Of a DNA stretch of 55,892 nt, positions 41,283 through 49,531 are shown piece by piece. The position numbers and the translations under genes are program-made. Each line of letters starts with the position of its first letter. Position 1 is the stretch's first letter. Source of the DNA: Aneurinibacillus danicus (lineage in GTDB: Bacteria; Bacillota; Bacilli; Aneurinibacillales; Aneurinibacillaceae); contig NZ_BJXX01000016.1 in the NCBI RefSeq assembly GCF_007991215.1, positions 1-55,892 of the forward strand, written 5' to 3'. The notes below the pieces were generated by a model, which saw only the letters and a program-made list of their open reading frames with translations, was not told the DNA's origin and ran no database searches.

Positions 41283-43544
41283 TTACATGCAGGCTTCGCA
41301 TTCGTCCATCTCAACCGCACGGCTGCGCACATAATACGTAGTTTTCAGTCCGTTCTTCCATGCCTCCATATGCAAATTCAGAAATTCCTTTGCATGAATA
41401 TCAGGACGTACATAGAAGTTGAAGCTTTGCCCCTGGTCGATGTGACGCTGACGTGCTGCCGCCTGCCGGATAGACCAGTGCGAATCGATATGGAAGGCGG
41501 TTTTGTAGTACCAAATCGTCTGCGGCGATAAATCCGGTGCTGGATTGGCAACTTTGTATGTTGTCTTTTCTTCGTATGAAATAAGTTCGTATACAGGATC
41601 GATGGAAGGGGTCGAGCCTGCGATAATCGAAGTAGAGCCGGTGGGCGCCACCGCAAACAAATAACCGTTACGCAAACCATTCTCTGCAACATCGGCAGCA
41701 AGCTGCTTCCACTCTGATGAATCGTAACTTCTTTGCGTAAAGAAGTTACCGTTTTCCCATTCGCTGCCCTCAAACAGCGGATACGCTCCTTTTTCTCTGG
41801 CTAATTCCATTGAAGCCCGGATTGCCAGGTAGTTTATTTTTTCGTATAGCCGGTCGTTATACTGTATCGCTTCTTCGCTCTCCCACTTGATTTCCTTACG
41901 TGCAAGCAGGTGATGAAGTCCAAAGGTGCCGAGTCCAATCGCACGGTAGCGTTTGTTTGTCCGCTGTGCTTGCAGCACTTCGATTTGATTGATATCAATG
42001 ACATTGTCCAGCATGCGGATTTGAATCGGGATAAGCCGCTCAAGCACGTCGTCTGGCACCGCTCGGCCCAGATTGATACTTGATAGATTGCATACGACGA
42101 AATCACCCGGCGTCTTTCGAATGATAATCTCCCCGTCTTCCATTGTTTCTTCTTTTACGATCGTGGCCGACATATTCTGTAAGATTTCAGTACATAAATT
42201 ACTGGAATAAATCATACCCTGATGCTTATTCGGATTGGCGCGGTTCACCGTATCCCGGTAGAACATAAACGGCGTTCCTGTCTCCAACTGCGAAATGAGA
42301 ATCCTCTTCATAATATCAATTGCTGGTACGGTAATCCGGCTTAATGTCGGATGGGCAACACACTCCTCATATTTTGTTCGGAAGCTGCCACGCCCTACTT
42401 CTTCGTCATAAAAATCTTCCAGCGAATAGCCCATGACTTGCCGCACTTCATGCGGGTCAAACAAATGAAATTCTTCCCGCTTTTCTACGGCCTCCATGAA
42501 AATGTCAGGGATGCAGACACCCGGGAAAACATCGTGTGCACGCAACCGCTCGTCCCCGTTATTCAGCTTTAAGTCCAGAAAAGCGAGAATATCTTTATGC
42601 CATATATCCAGGTAGACGGCGACACTGCCCTTCCTTGTGCCAAGCTGATCCACACTCACAGCCGTATTATTCAACTGCCGAATCCATGGAATAACACCGC
42701 TTGATTTGTTTTCATAACCACGAATAGAAGAGCCCCGAGCCCGGATTTTTCCAAGATACGCGCCAATTCCACCCCCCATTTTGGATAAACGGGCAATGTC
42801 TGTATTGGAATCATAAATTCCCTGAAGCGAATCGTCCACCGTATCAATAAAGCAGCTTGACAATTGGCCCCCCCTCGCTTTTCCCGCATTCGAAAGCGTC
42901 GGAGTCGCCACGGTCATATACTGGTTGCCGAGTGCCCAGTATGCTTCCTTCACCAGATCCAACCGCTTCTCCGCCGGCTCCAAAACCATGAGCTGCATGG
43001 CGATGACCATGAACCGCTCCTGCGGCAGCTCATAAATTCTGCCCGAAAAATCAGTCGCCAGATACCGTTCTGCCAGTGTCAGCAGTCCAATGTACGTAAA
43101 TTTTTTATCCAGATTGCAGTCGATAATACTGCCTAACTCTTCGATGTCTTCTTTGCTGTATGTATCCAGGAGGTCCCGCTTATAGATGTCCTGAGCGGTT
43201 AGTTGTTGAATCAAGCGGTAAAAAGAGCCATATGGACGATCCGCATACGCTTTATACCCCCGATTACGTGCCGCTTCCTTATACAATTTGGTTAAGTAGG
43301 AACGAGCTGCAACATATGTCCAATCCGGTTCTTCTTTGGAAATCATTTCGACCGCCGACATATACATTGCCTTCGTAATCTCTTCTGCCCTGATTTCTTC
43401 CTTTTTTATTTTTGCTTTTACACTGGCCAGCCAGCGGTCCCGACTGAGATGAGGAAACTCATTCATAATCCGGTCCGCATAGCGTGTAAGCCGCTCCTCG
43501 TCAAAGCGCATACTGCGATTTTCTGATTTTATAACAACAGTCAT
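41283..43544 (-). CDS. nrdA: class I ribonucleotide reductase alpha subunit
   Basis: A 753-residue catalytic subunit reducing ribonucleotides. The N-terminus has an ATP-cone-like segment (residues about 1-90) for allosteric control. Active-site elements: ATPTLSNAG, LSSCFIDTVDDS (Cys), SKMGGGIGAYLG, the NLCTEI loop with the thiyl Cys, and PTGSTSIIAGSTPSIDP. The C-terminal CEACM holds the redox cysteines that pass electrons. Ribosome binding site GGAGGGCAGATAA. Regulated by the leader described at 43577-44113. Confidence 0.95.
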   Translation of the reverse strand: MTVVIKSENRSMRFDEERLTRYADRIMNEFPHLSRDRWLASVKAKIKKEEIRAEEITKAMYMSAVEMISKEEPDWTYVAARSYLTKLYKEAARNRGYKAYADRPYGSFYRLIQQLTAQDIYKRDLLDTYSKEDIEELGSIIDCNLDKKFTYIGLLTLAERYLATDFSGRIYELPQERFMVIAMQLMVLEPAEKRLDLVKEAYWALGNQYMTVATPTLSNAGKARGGQLSSCFIDTVDDSLQGIYDSNTDIARLSKMGGGIGAYLGKIRARGSSIRGYENKSSGVIPWIRQLNNTAVSVDQLGTRKGSVAVYLDIWHKDILAFLDLKLNNGDERLRAHDVFPGVCIPDIFMEAVEKREEFHLFDPHEVRQVMGYSLEDFYDEEVGRGSFRTKYEECVAHPTLSRITVPAIDIMKRILISQLETGTPFMFYRDTVNRANPNKHQGMIYSSNLCTEILQNMSATIVKEETMEDGEIIIRKTPGDFVVCNLSSINLGRAVPDDVLERLIPIQIRMLDNVIDINQIEVLQAQRTNKRYRAIGLGTFGLHHLLARKEIKWESEEAIQYNDRLYEKINYLAIRASMELAREKGAYPLFEGSEWENGNFFTQRSYDSSEWKQLAADVAENGLRNGYLFAVAPTGSTSIIAGSTPSIDPVYELISYEEKTTYKVANPAPDLSPQTIWYYKTAFHIDSHWSIRQAAARQRHIDQGQSFNFYVRPDIHAKEFLNLHMEAWKNGLKTTYYVRSRAVEMDECEACM

Positions 43545-43576
43545 TTATCTGCCCTCCTACATTTCTTTACAAAAGT

Positions 43577-43677
43577 GAGAAAAACTCGCGGGCGTTGCCG
43601 GTCTTTGTCTCCCTCCGCGTCACACGCTCCACAAGGAAGAAGGAACGTTTGGCACACGCCTCGCGAGTTTTTTCTCG
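43577..43677. repeat. dispersed repeat R1, copy 3, in the nrdA leader
   Basis: GAGAAAAACTCGCG at the left and CGCGAGTTTTTTCTC at the right are inverted repeats; the interior shares TCTTTGTCTCCCTCCGCG and GGAACGTTTGGCACACGCC with copy 4. It lies between the riboswitch terminator and the nrdA start, so it is part of the leader transcript. Confidence 0.85.
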
Positions 43678-43744
43678 CTTACGAATGGAGGGAAAGTATA
43701 TTTTGCTTTATCACTGTAAAGTGAAATATACTTTCCTATACCAT
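43678..43744. repeat. repeat R2, copy 1
   Basis: A 46-base stem-loop whose arms are GGAAAGTATATTT and AAATATACTTTCC with inner CTTTA/TAAAG pairing. Joined directly to R1. A near-identical copy is at 51072-51137. Confidence 0.8.
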
Positions 43745-43779
43745 AAAAAAGCACCCTTTCCACACAGGAAAAGATGCTT
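43744..43779 (-). terminator. expression-platform terminator of the cobalamin riboswitch
   Basis: On the minus strand AAGCATCTTTTCC and GGAAAGGGTGCTT are followed by TTTTTT. It lies downstream of the aptamer and upstream of nrdA. Confidence 0.8.
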
Positions 43780-43889
43780 CATCTTTCATCGTATTCAGTC
43801 GAAATCAGCGGACGCACTACACTTCTTCTCCGTCCCGTTCCAGATTCACTGTCTACACTTCCCCATTCCTCGTGGTTCTATTCGTGTAC

Positions 43890-44071
43890 TTTTTATGGCA
43901 GGTCTCCTGGCTTCGGATCGTTGCACACATTCTGCCTTCCCATGCCGCTTTTTGCAGCACAGTGGCGTTCATGAAGCGTACTCCCCATTACAGTGGCGGG
44001 ACCGCGTCGGACTTACACCGAACTTCCCTTTTAAGCGATTGACAGTACATCTGTCAACCGCACCATAAAAA
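43890..44071 (-). ncRNA. cobalamin riboswitch controlling nrdAB
   Basis: The minus strand carries the conserved B12 aptamer: GGGAAGTTCGGTGTAAGTCC, GGTCCCGCCACTGTAATGGG, the GCCACTGTGC and CATGGGAAGGC elements, and the B12 box GAAGCCAGGAGACCTGCC. The outer P1 stem is TTTTTATGG with CCATAAAAA. A terminator follows, so bound B12 should switch off class I reductase. This arrangement is known from other bacteria that also own a B12-dependent class II reductase. Confidence 0.93.
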
Positions 44072-44072
44072 T

Positions 44073-44113
44073 CAATATTTAGTTGTTGTTTTAAACAATA
44101 ACACAATATATCG
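44073..44113 (-). promoter_or_regulatory. two NrdR boxes over the nrdAB promoter
   Basis: Cores CAATATTTAG (44073-44082) and CAATATATCG (44104-44113) fit the NrdR box CWATATWTWG (the second with one mismatch). Their centres are 31 bp apart, three helical turns, the spacing typical of NrdR pairs. Candidate -35 (TTGTGT) and -10 (TAAATA) elements overlap the boxes. Confidence 0.75.
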
Positions 44114-44116
44114 TTT

Positions 44117-44325
44117 ATAACAAGAGGAACGCTTCTATTTTAAGTGAATTGTAGTAGACCTCGATTGCATATTCATCATAAAAGTTAGTCTTCTCACGTA
44201 ATAACCTTAACGAAACCCCGCTGAACCTCTACCCATAATTGCACAATCAAGCATATGATACAACTCCTTAAGCCACCATTATTAAGTGGTGGCTTTTTAG
44301 TGTGTTATTATTTGTTCAACGAAGC
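44117..44325. other. intergenic stretch with an isolated plus-strand terminator
   Basis: No gene is seen. AAGCCACCATTATTAAGTGG and the following TGGCTTTTT form a good rho-independent hairpin at 44270-44299 with its T run on the plus strand, although no plus-strand gene precedes it. It may end a small plus-strand RNA or be a remnant. Confidence 0.5.
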
Positions 44326-45702
44326 TTAAGAAATTTTCAGTGAGGTATCTTCTAATTTGGAAGTTCTCTTCTTCATAATGAATCGTCTGTCAATATAGAA
44401 AGCTACCAGTAATGCCAGTAAACCGGTCAAAAGCATATTTCCGTATGTTTCAAGCGGAAACGGTTTGCCTTCAAGATGAATATCATTCGCACGGTATTCG
44501 AGTCGTTTCACTGCATGTTTAGCCGTGAGAAGGTCCTCCTGCTTGGCTAAATCTTCAAGCTGAACTTCAAATATAAATCGATTTGGGGAATCACTATGAA
44601 CGAACTGAACTTCCTTGGTATTCCCGTTTTCGTTCCATTTTTTTATCTCCTCCGCAGCCAACGATTTTGCTTCTCTTCCCGGAACAATCATCTTATCCAG
44701 TTTTGGGGCATTCGATATCAAGTGTCTTGAAATCAAGTTCAGACCGTGTTTCGTCACAACAGGATGTTCCGAACTTGAAATGGAAAGAACCTTTGTCGTT
44801 CCGGTGTCTGAATAGATATCAAAGACGGAAGCCAGCGCCATTTCCTCCACACCGTTATACAGCAGCACACCTGCCTTTGTCTTGCTCCAGTGAAAGGCGT
44901 TATTCAAATAATAGGTGCGCATATCGAAATCAAATGGGTCCATCTTCGGATTTTTAACGAAGTGGTAAGAAGGATAGTTCATTTCTTTTGCTATTTTTAC
45001 TGCCATGGGTTCGCCTAGCTTTTGCGAAATCACATAGAGAACGGCATCGATTCCCGATGAAACACCCGCCGAGGACACCACGTTTCCTTCACGAAAATAC
45101 CGCTGATCCCTTAGCCAGTTCGTTTCAGGAAATAGTCTTTTCAAATCTGGCATCGATTGCCAATGTGATGCCGCTGACTTTCCTTTCAATAAACCGGTAG
45201 CTGCAAGGTTTCCCGATCCCCCACAAATGCTTAATAAAGTAGTGTTGGAGTGTTGTTGTATCCACTTCCGGATAGGTTCATACTTCTTTTCGTCACGCAT
45301 GGTCATAAAAGGAATGGCGATAATATCAGGACTTTTTCCTAATAATTGATCCATTTCTTTAAAAGAGTAGTGTGGTACCAAATCAAGACCACCTGTTAAT
45401 GACCTCACCTGATTGTCTGAAGCAACGGCATATACATTGAATGCCCCCGTCCTGGACAACAATTCGTATGGAATCATAAAATCTGATGCCTCGGTGGTTT
45501 CGTTCCCCAACAGGACAGCAACCGTAGGTTTATTCGGATTATAGGTAGGTTTCTGTACTTCTTGTAAAGAAGGGATTGGCTCCTGGCGAATTGCGCCGTA
45601 AAAATTTTTCTGTGAACGAATAAGTCCGAGGAACCCAACCCCTCCCACAAACACTACGAAAATCAATACATAAACAACTAAGCGCAGGAATAATCTCTTC
45701 AT
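44326..45702 (-). CDS. membrane-anchored DJ-1/PfpI-like (GATase1-fold) protein
   Basis: About 458 residues. An N-terminal membrane helix (about 6-25) and a C-terminal one (about 425-443) bracket two class I amidotransferase-like modules. The first has PTVAVLLGNETTEASDFMIPYELLSR and a nucleophile elbow SICGGSGNLAATGLLKGKSAASHW; the second (VLLYNGVEEMALASVFDIYS, residues about 280-380) resembles the same fold without a cysteine elbow. Related proteins are annotated as AraC-type or DJ-1 domain proteins of unknown role. The start at 45702 follows GAGGAGGAAAATAAA. Confidence 0.8.
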   Translation of the reverse strand: MKRLFLRLVVYVLIFVVFVGGVGFLGLIRSQKNFYGAIRQEPIPSLQEVQKPTYNPNKPTVAVLLGNETTEASDFMIPYELLSRTGAFNVYAVASDNQVRSLTGGLDLVPHYSFKEMDQLLGKSPDIIAIPFMTMRDEKKYEPIRKWIQQHSNTTLLSICGGSGNLAATGLLKGKSAASHWQSMPDLKRLFPETNWLRDQRYFREGNVVSSAGVSSGIDAVLYVISQKLGEPMAVKIAKEMNYPSYHFVKNPKMDPFDFDMRTYYLNNAFHWSKTKAGVLLYNGVEEMALASVFDIYSDTGTTKVLSISSSEHPVVTKHGLNLISRHLISNAPKLDKMIVPGREAKSLAAEEIKKWNENGNTKEVQFVHSDSPNRFIFEVQLEDLAKQEDLLTAKHAVKRLEYRANDIHLEGKPFPLETYGNMLLTGLLALLVAFYIDRRFIMKKRTSKLEDTSLKIS

Positions 45703-45783
45703 TTTATTTTCCTCCTCAATACTATGCATTCTTTCAGTTACTATACCGCTGTAAGATATAAATATGTTTGGAAATAATCAAAC

Positions 45784-46116
45784 TCACCATCCGGTTTTAA
45801 CCAATGTCATAATGACATAACCTACCCCAACCAAAGATGAAATGGATGTCATCACAATCATGCCTTTATTTTTAAATCCATCTTTAAATAACTGGTACAC
45901 CGACCATAGTACGGTGACAAGAGTAAGTACAATCATAACTCGCTGGAATGGTAACATATCATCCATACTCATGCTCATTAACTCGCTAGCGGTTCCTCCC
46001 AGCATGATAAAAAGGAGTCCATGCAACCAGTGTTGGGTAGCTAAAACAGTAAGAATCATCGGCAGAAACGCTGATACCTTTTTCCCTGTTTTCATCTTTG
46101 TGCAGCAGATTTTCAT
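45784..46116 (-). CDS. small membrane protein, function unknown
   Basis: A 110-residue protein with about three hydrophobic segments (FLPMILTVLATQHWLHGLLFIMLGG; VMIVLTLVTVLWSVYQLF; MIVMTSISSLVGVGYVIMTLV). The N-terminus has MKICCTKMKTGKK with a CC pair that might bind metal. It lies 81 bp upstream of the DJ-1-like gene in the same direction, a probable two-gene operon. Ribosome binding site AGGAGGAAAGAAG. No family recognised. Confidence 0.75.
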   Translation of the reverse strand: MKICCTKMKTGKKVSAFLPMILTVLATQHWLHGLLFIMLGGTASELMSMSMDDMLPFQRVMIVLTLVTVLWSVYQLFKDGFKNKGMIVMTSISSLVGVGYVIMTLVKTGW

Positions 46117-46204
46117 TCTTCTTTCCTCCTGTAAAAATTTTCGAATTAACTTACTCTAGAGATACTATAAATCAGCTTTATGAACTCAATATGAATTAAG
46201 CCAT

Positions 46205-46226
46205 AAAAAAAACCGCCTAGAGGCGG
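46205..46226 (-). terminator. minus-strand terminator beside intron relic
   Basis: CCGCCTCTAGGCGG followed by eight T on the minus strand. No intact minus-strand gene lies directly upstream; the group II intron relic does. Confidence 0.75.
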
Positions 46227-46247
46227 CAATAATCAACTGCTTGTTTA

Positions 46248-46312
46248 GTCGGGTAAGTCGGGCCCTTTTCTCCCCTCAGAACTACACGAGTCTCTTTCAA
46301 GACATACGGCTC
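46248..46312 (-). mobile_element. relic of a group II intron 3' end (domains V-VI)
   Basis: The minus strand reads GAGCCGTATGTCTTGAAAGA, then GACTCGTGTAGTTCTGAGGG and GAGAAAAGGGCCCGACTTAC, ending CCGAC. GAGCCG with its GAAA-capped stem and the returning GTTCT strand is the domain V hairpin (AGC triad included), and the GGG...CTTACCC stem with an unpaired A fits domain VI. One domain V pair is broken. No reverse transcriptase gene remains; the AT-rich sequence to 46560 holds no gene. Confidence 0.62.
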
Positions 46313-46561
46313 AAGCATACATTATATCCGATTATCTTGGATTTTCTCTGCTCAAGTTCCTGGAGAATCTTTTGTTTAAACTCTTTTAAACAATTATTTT
46401 GAGCTACTTTTCATATCAAATTTTCAATTTATATAAAATTTTAACTATTCCTCCATTCTTATATTTTTAGTTGTTAAGTGACAAAATGCCTTTTACTGCA
46501 CAAAAAAGAGCTTTACTTACCGAACGGGCAGAAATGTTGAACTAATTGATATAATTTAAAG

Positions 46562-46592
46562 CTTACATAGTTTTACAGAATTTCGTTATAAT
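46562..46592 (+). promoter_or_regulatory. probable promoter of radical SAM gene
   Basis: TTACAT (46562-46567) and TATAAT (46587-46592 region) with an 18-19 base spacer, about 37 bp before the start codon. Confidence 0.5.
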
Positions 46593-46628
46593 TGGAATAA
46601 AACAGATTGATTACAGAGGAGACGCAAA

Positions 46629-47981
46629 GTGAAGAAGAAATACAAGGTAGAACTTATCACCGCTGAATCGGAAGCTTCGAGATTTATTAGATATCGGCGG
46701 CTCATTCGCTTTCCTCAGCTTACAATGCCACTATTGGCAGCCTATACACCTCCTCATTGGGAGGTTACACATACTGATGAAATTGTACAGAAAGTTGATT
46801 TCAATAAAAAGGTAGATTTGGTTGGAATAACTGCAAATACAGCGGCCGCTCCACATGCGTATTGGATCGCGGCCGAGTACCGTAAAAGAGGGATTAAAGT
46901 AGTGATCGGCGGTCCCCATGCGACACTAATGCCCGATGAAGTCCAGGATCATGCGGATTCGGTAGTGGTGGGAGAAGGCGAGTTGGTCTGGCCTAAGCTA
47001 TTGGCTGACTTTGAAAACGGCTGTTTGCAATCCATTTATAAATCCTGTGAAATACCTGACCTACAAAACATGCCTCATCCTCGATGGGATTTAATCAAGG
47101 GGCGAACCTATGGAAAAGGAGTGACAATAGCCACACGTGGCTGCCCGTTCGCCTGTGAATATTGTACAATCCCACAAATGTATCAGAGGAAGATGCGATA
47201 TCGACCGATCGCTGATATTGTAGAGGAGCTAAAGTATATGCCAGGAAGAGCTCTTATCTTCTGGGATGATAATATTGGTGCCAATAAGATCTATGCTAAG
47301 GAACTGTTCAAGGCCATTATTCCTTACAAAAGATGGTGGACAAGTCAGGCAACATCGGAAGTCGCATTTGACGACGAATTCATGGAACTTGCTGCCAAGA
47401 GTGGATGTAAGGCGCTTTTCCTGGGATGGGAAACGATCTCCCAGAACAGCTTGAACTCCGCCAATAAAGCCCACAATCAAGTGGAAAAGTATAAGGAAAT
47501 TATCGAGCGATTCCACTACTATGGAATTGCAATTCAGGCAGGGACCGTCTTCGGGTTTGATCATGATGACAGATCCATTTTCCGTTCGACGGTGGAGTTT
47601 TACCGTGAGATTGGCCTTGATTCGGCTACTATCAGCGTATTGATTCCTTTTCCGAACACACCGCTTTTCCGCAGGCTGGAGGCAGAAGGGAGAATTCTGA
47701 CGAAGGACTGGTCTAAATACAATGGAAAAAAAGATGTGGTCTTTCAGCCGGCTCTAATGTCTCCAGAAGAGTTACTAATGGGCACTGAATGGGCGGCCCG
47801 TCAATTTTATTCGATTCCATCAATTATAGAGCGAATGTGGAAATCAAAGACCGGACTATGGTGGAATATCATTCGTAATGTGGGATATCATCTGGCACTC
47901 CGAAACTTTGGTAACATCGGCTTTAACCCAGAGGAACAAGGGGCCATCTCTACACCTTCTTTCACAAAGGAGGCCAGGTAG
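46629..47981 (+). CDS. B12-binding domain radical SAM protein
   Basis: A 450-residue protein. Residues 1-140 resemble a cobalamin-binding Rossmann domain (LVGITANTAAAPHAYWIAAEYRKRGIKVVIGGPHATLMP, VVGEGE) but without the DxHxxG motif. The radical SAM core has the cluster motif CxxxCxxC in TRGCPFACEYCTIP, FWDDNIGANK, LFLGWETISQNSLN and VFGFDHDD. Such enzymes methylate or rearrange unactivated carbons; substrate unknown. The start is a GTG at 46629 after GAGGAGACGCAAA. It once had an RDD-family neighbour, now a relic. Regulatory link to the B12 riboswitch is not seen. Confidence 0.9.
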   Translation: MKKKYKVELITAESEASRFIRYRRLIRFPQLTMPLLAAYTPPHWEVTHTDEIVQKVDFNKKVDLVGITANTAAAPHAYWIAAEYRKRGIKVVIGGPHATLMPDEVQDHADSVVVGEGELVWPKLLADFENGCLQSIYKSCEIPDLQNMPHPRWDLIKGRTYGKGVTIATRGCPFACEYCTIPQMYQRKMRYRPIADIVEELKYMPGRALIFWDDNIGANKIYAKELFKAIIPYKRWWTSQATSEVAFDDEFMELAAKSGCKALFLGWETISQNSLNSANKAHNQVEKYKEIIERFHYYGIAIQAGTVFGFDHDDRSIFRSTVEFYREIGLDSATISVLIPFPNTPLFRRLEAEGRILTKDWSKYNGKKDVVFQPALMSPEELLMGTEWAARQFYSIPSIIERMWKSKTGLWWNIIRNVGYHLALRNFGNIGFNPEEQGAISTPSFTKEAR

Positions 47982-47984
47982 TAA

Positions 47985-48047
47985 TTGAATCAAAAAGCCG
48001 GATTCTGGTTAAGGGTGTTGGCTCTCACCATTGATGAAATCATTCTT
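47985..48047 (+). pseudogene. truncated RDD-family membrane protein start
   Basis: A TTG start with AAGGAGGCCAGG before it opens a frame beginning NQKAGFWLRVLALTIDEIIL, the typical opening of RDD-domain proteins (GFW-x-R-x-x-A-x-x-ID). After about 21 residues the similarity stops, and the frame continues with unrelated sequence through a terminator hairpin. The rest of the gene has been deleted. Confidence 0.65.
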
Positions 48048-48076
48048 GTATTACAAATTTCTAAAACGATAAAAAA

Positions 48077-48110
48077 ACAGCTAGGTTATAATTTACCTAG
48101 CTGTTCTTTA
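48077..48110 (+). terminator. terminator after radical SAM/RDD relic
   Basis: AACAGCTAGGT and ACCTAGCTGTT form an 11-bp stem followed by CTTTATAT. Confidence 0.75.
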
Positions 48111-48260
48111 TATCACTTTTTATTAAGAATAAAAAATCGAGATATAATGATTGGATTTTTTGGTAACTTAATTTAAGACAATATATAAAGCATATCCTTG
48201 CCACAACGGTAAAGTTATGCTTTAAATCACAAATATTCCACCATTACCGTTTTATGTATT

Positions 48261-48618
48261 TGGTGGAGGCGGTGGGAATCGAACCCACGTCCGAAGACTC
48301 CGATCACATAAGCTTCTCCGAGCGCAGTTACCTGTGGTTGATTCGCCTGCCAAGCTGCCAGGTAACCCACTACCTGACAGGCTAGTCTGATTCATCTCTT
48401 CCTTCGGCTACAGACGGAAGCCTTAGGCGTAGCCCACTAAAGTTGGCCCTTAGTCCCTCCACATGGGCGATGGAGAGGTAAGGGTTAGCTGCGATTAGGC
48501 AGCTAAAGCGTAGTTTTCTTCTTTAGCGTTTATATTTACGCTTGCGTTGTTACGGAATCGCAACCCACCGGCTCGCTACTCATGCTCGAACCATCCCCGT
48601 CGAATCCAGAACGCCCCC
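48261..48618 (-). ncRNA. ssrA: transfer-messenger RNA
   Basis: About 358 nt. The acceptor stem pairs GGGGGCG (5' end at 48618) with CGCCTCC followed by ACCA (3' end at 48261); the T arm GGTTCGATTCC and the GGATTCGACGGGG start are typical. The tag frame reads ASVNINAKEENYALAA followed by TAA, ending in the usual ALAA degradation signal. It rescues stalled ribosomes with SmpB, encoded just upstream. Confidence 0.95.
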
Positions 48619-48684
48619 GTGATTAAAGGGTCGCTCCTGGGAAACAGAGCACGCATAACTTGTTTCGTATCAAGTTGTACCCCT

Positions 48685-48713
48685 AGTATAGCATATCCTG
48701 ATATACTATGCAA
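48685..48713 (-). promoter_or_regulatory. ssrA promoter
   Basis: Minus strand TTGCAT (48713-48708), 17-base spacer, TATACT (48690-48685). This would start a precursor about 60 nt longer than mature tmRNA at the 5' end. Confidence 0.75.
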
Positions 48714-48741
48714 CATGTATGCCAGGATTCATTCCCTTTTT

Positions 48742-49206
48742 TTACCTGTTCCGATCCCGCAATGCGCGCTGCATTTCACGTTGTGCGTCACGCTGCTTGA
48801 TCGATTCACGTTTGTCGTAATTCTTCTTACCCTTAGCCAGGCCAATCTCTACTTTGCAGAATCCGCCCTTCAGATACAGACGCAGCGGCACAAGGGAATA
48901 GCCCTGTACTTTCGTCTGGCCAAGGAGCTTGTTGATTTCGCCGCGATGCAGCAGCAGTTTGCGAGCCCGCACCGGATCATGATTGTACCGGTTGCCCTGT
49001 TCATATTCGCTGATATGGACATTATACAGCCACGCCTCCCCGTTGCGGATGCCTGCGTAGCCGTCTTTCAGGTTGACGCGTCCTCTGCGGATCGATTTAA
49101 TCTCCGTTCCGGTAAGGACGATGCCTGCTTCATATGTTTCCTCGATAAAGTAATCGTGACGCGCTTTTTTATTTTGCGCCAGCACCTTGATTCCTTCTCT
49201 GCTCAT
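48742..49206 (-). CDS. smpB: tmRNA-binding protein SmpB
   Basis: A 154-residue partner of tmRNA in trans-translation. OB-fold core with [37 protein letters not shown] and [13 protein letters not shown]; a basic C-terminal tail ([23 protein letters not shown]) that enters the ribosome. Ribosome binding site in front of ATG 49206 (GGAGGAAGG region). Normally follows rnr directly; here hmp and repeats intervene. Confidence 0.97.
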   Translation of the reverse strand: MSREGIKVLAQNKKARHDYFIEETYEAGIVLTGTEIKSIRRGRVNLKDGYAGIRNGEAWLYNVHISEYEQGNRYNHDPVRARKLLLHRGEINKLLGQTKVQGYSLVPLRLYLKGGFCKVEIGLAKGKKNYDKRESIKQRDAQREMQRALRDRNR

Positions 49207-49259
49207 CGTCTAGCCTTCCTCCGCCAACTTTTTCTCGTATCTATACATAGTACCACAAA

Positions 49260-49485
49260 ACGAGCGTTTTTAAAAAGCTATCCCTTCAGAAAACCACCAT
49301 GGCCTTTCAACTGCAACTCCGACATAAAAATTACGGGAAGGGCAGCTGACCTTTATGGTACGAAGGAAAAGAGAGCAGAGAACGAGAGGAGGATTTCAAT
49401 GGGGAAAAAGGCGAAGGCCTTTTTCTTCCCTGGATCTTTTTTCCTCTTGCCTTTCCTTCTTTCCTCACAATTTTCACAGAAAAAT
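49260..49485. repeat. compound dispersed repeat R3 plus R4 between smpB and hmp
   Basis: Read on the minus strand, 49435-49260 aligns with 11205-11345 (GGCCTTCGCCTTTTTCC, CATTGAAATC, CCCTTCCC, CCATGGTGG). Read on the plus strand, 49393-49485 aligns with the reverse complement of 40105-40215. The two blocks share the central hairpin AAAAAGGCGAAGGCCTTTTT. No gene is seen in 49207-49488. Confidence 0.78.
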
Positions 49486-49488
49486 GCG

Positions 49489-49518
49489 AAAATCCGGAGC
49501 TATTCCTCCGGATTTTTT
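49489..49518. terminator. terminator of hmp
   Basis: AAATCCGGAG and CTCCGGATTTTTT, a 10-bp stem with T runs on both strands, 13 bp past the hmp stop. Confidence 0.88.
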
Positions 49519-49531
49519 ACTATTTCTCTCT

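Noticed and set aside
48261-48300. isolated tRNA gene
   Set aside because: The TTCGATTCC arm and ACCA end belong to the tRNA-like part of tmRNA.
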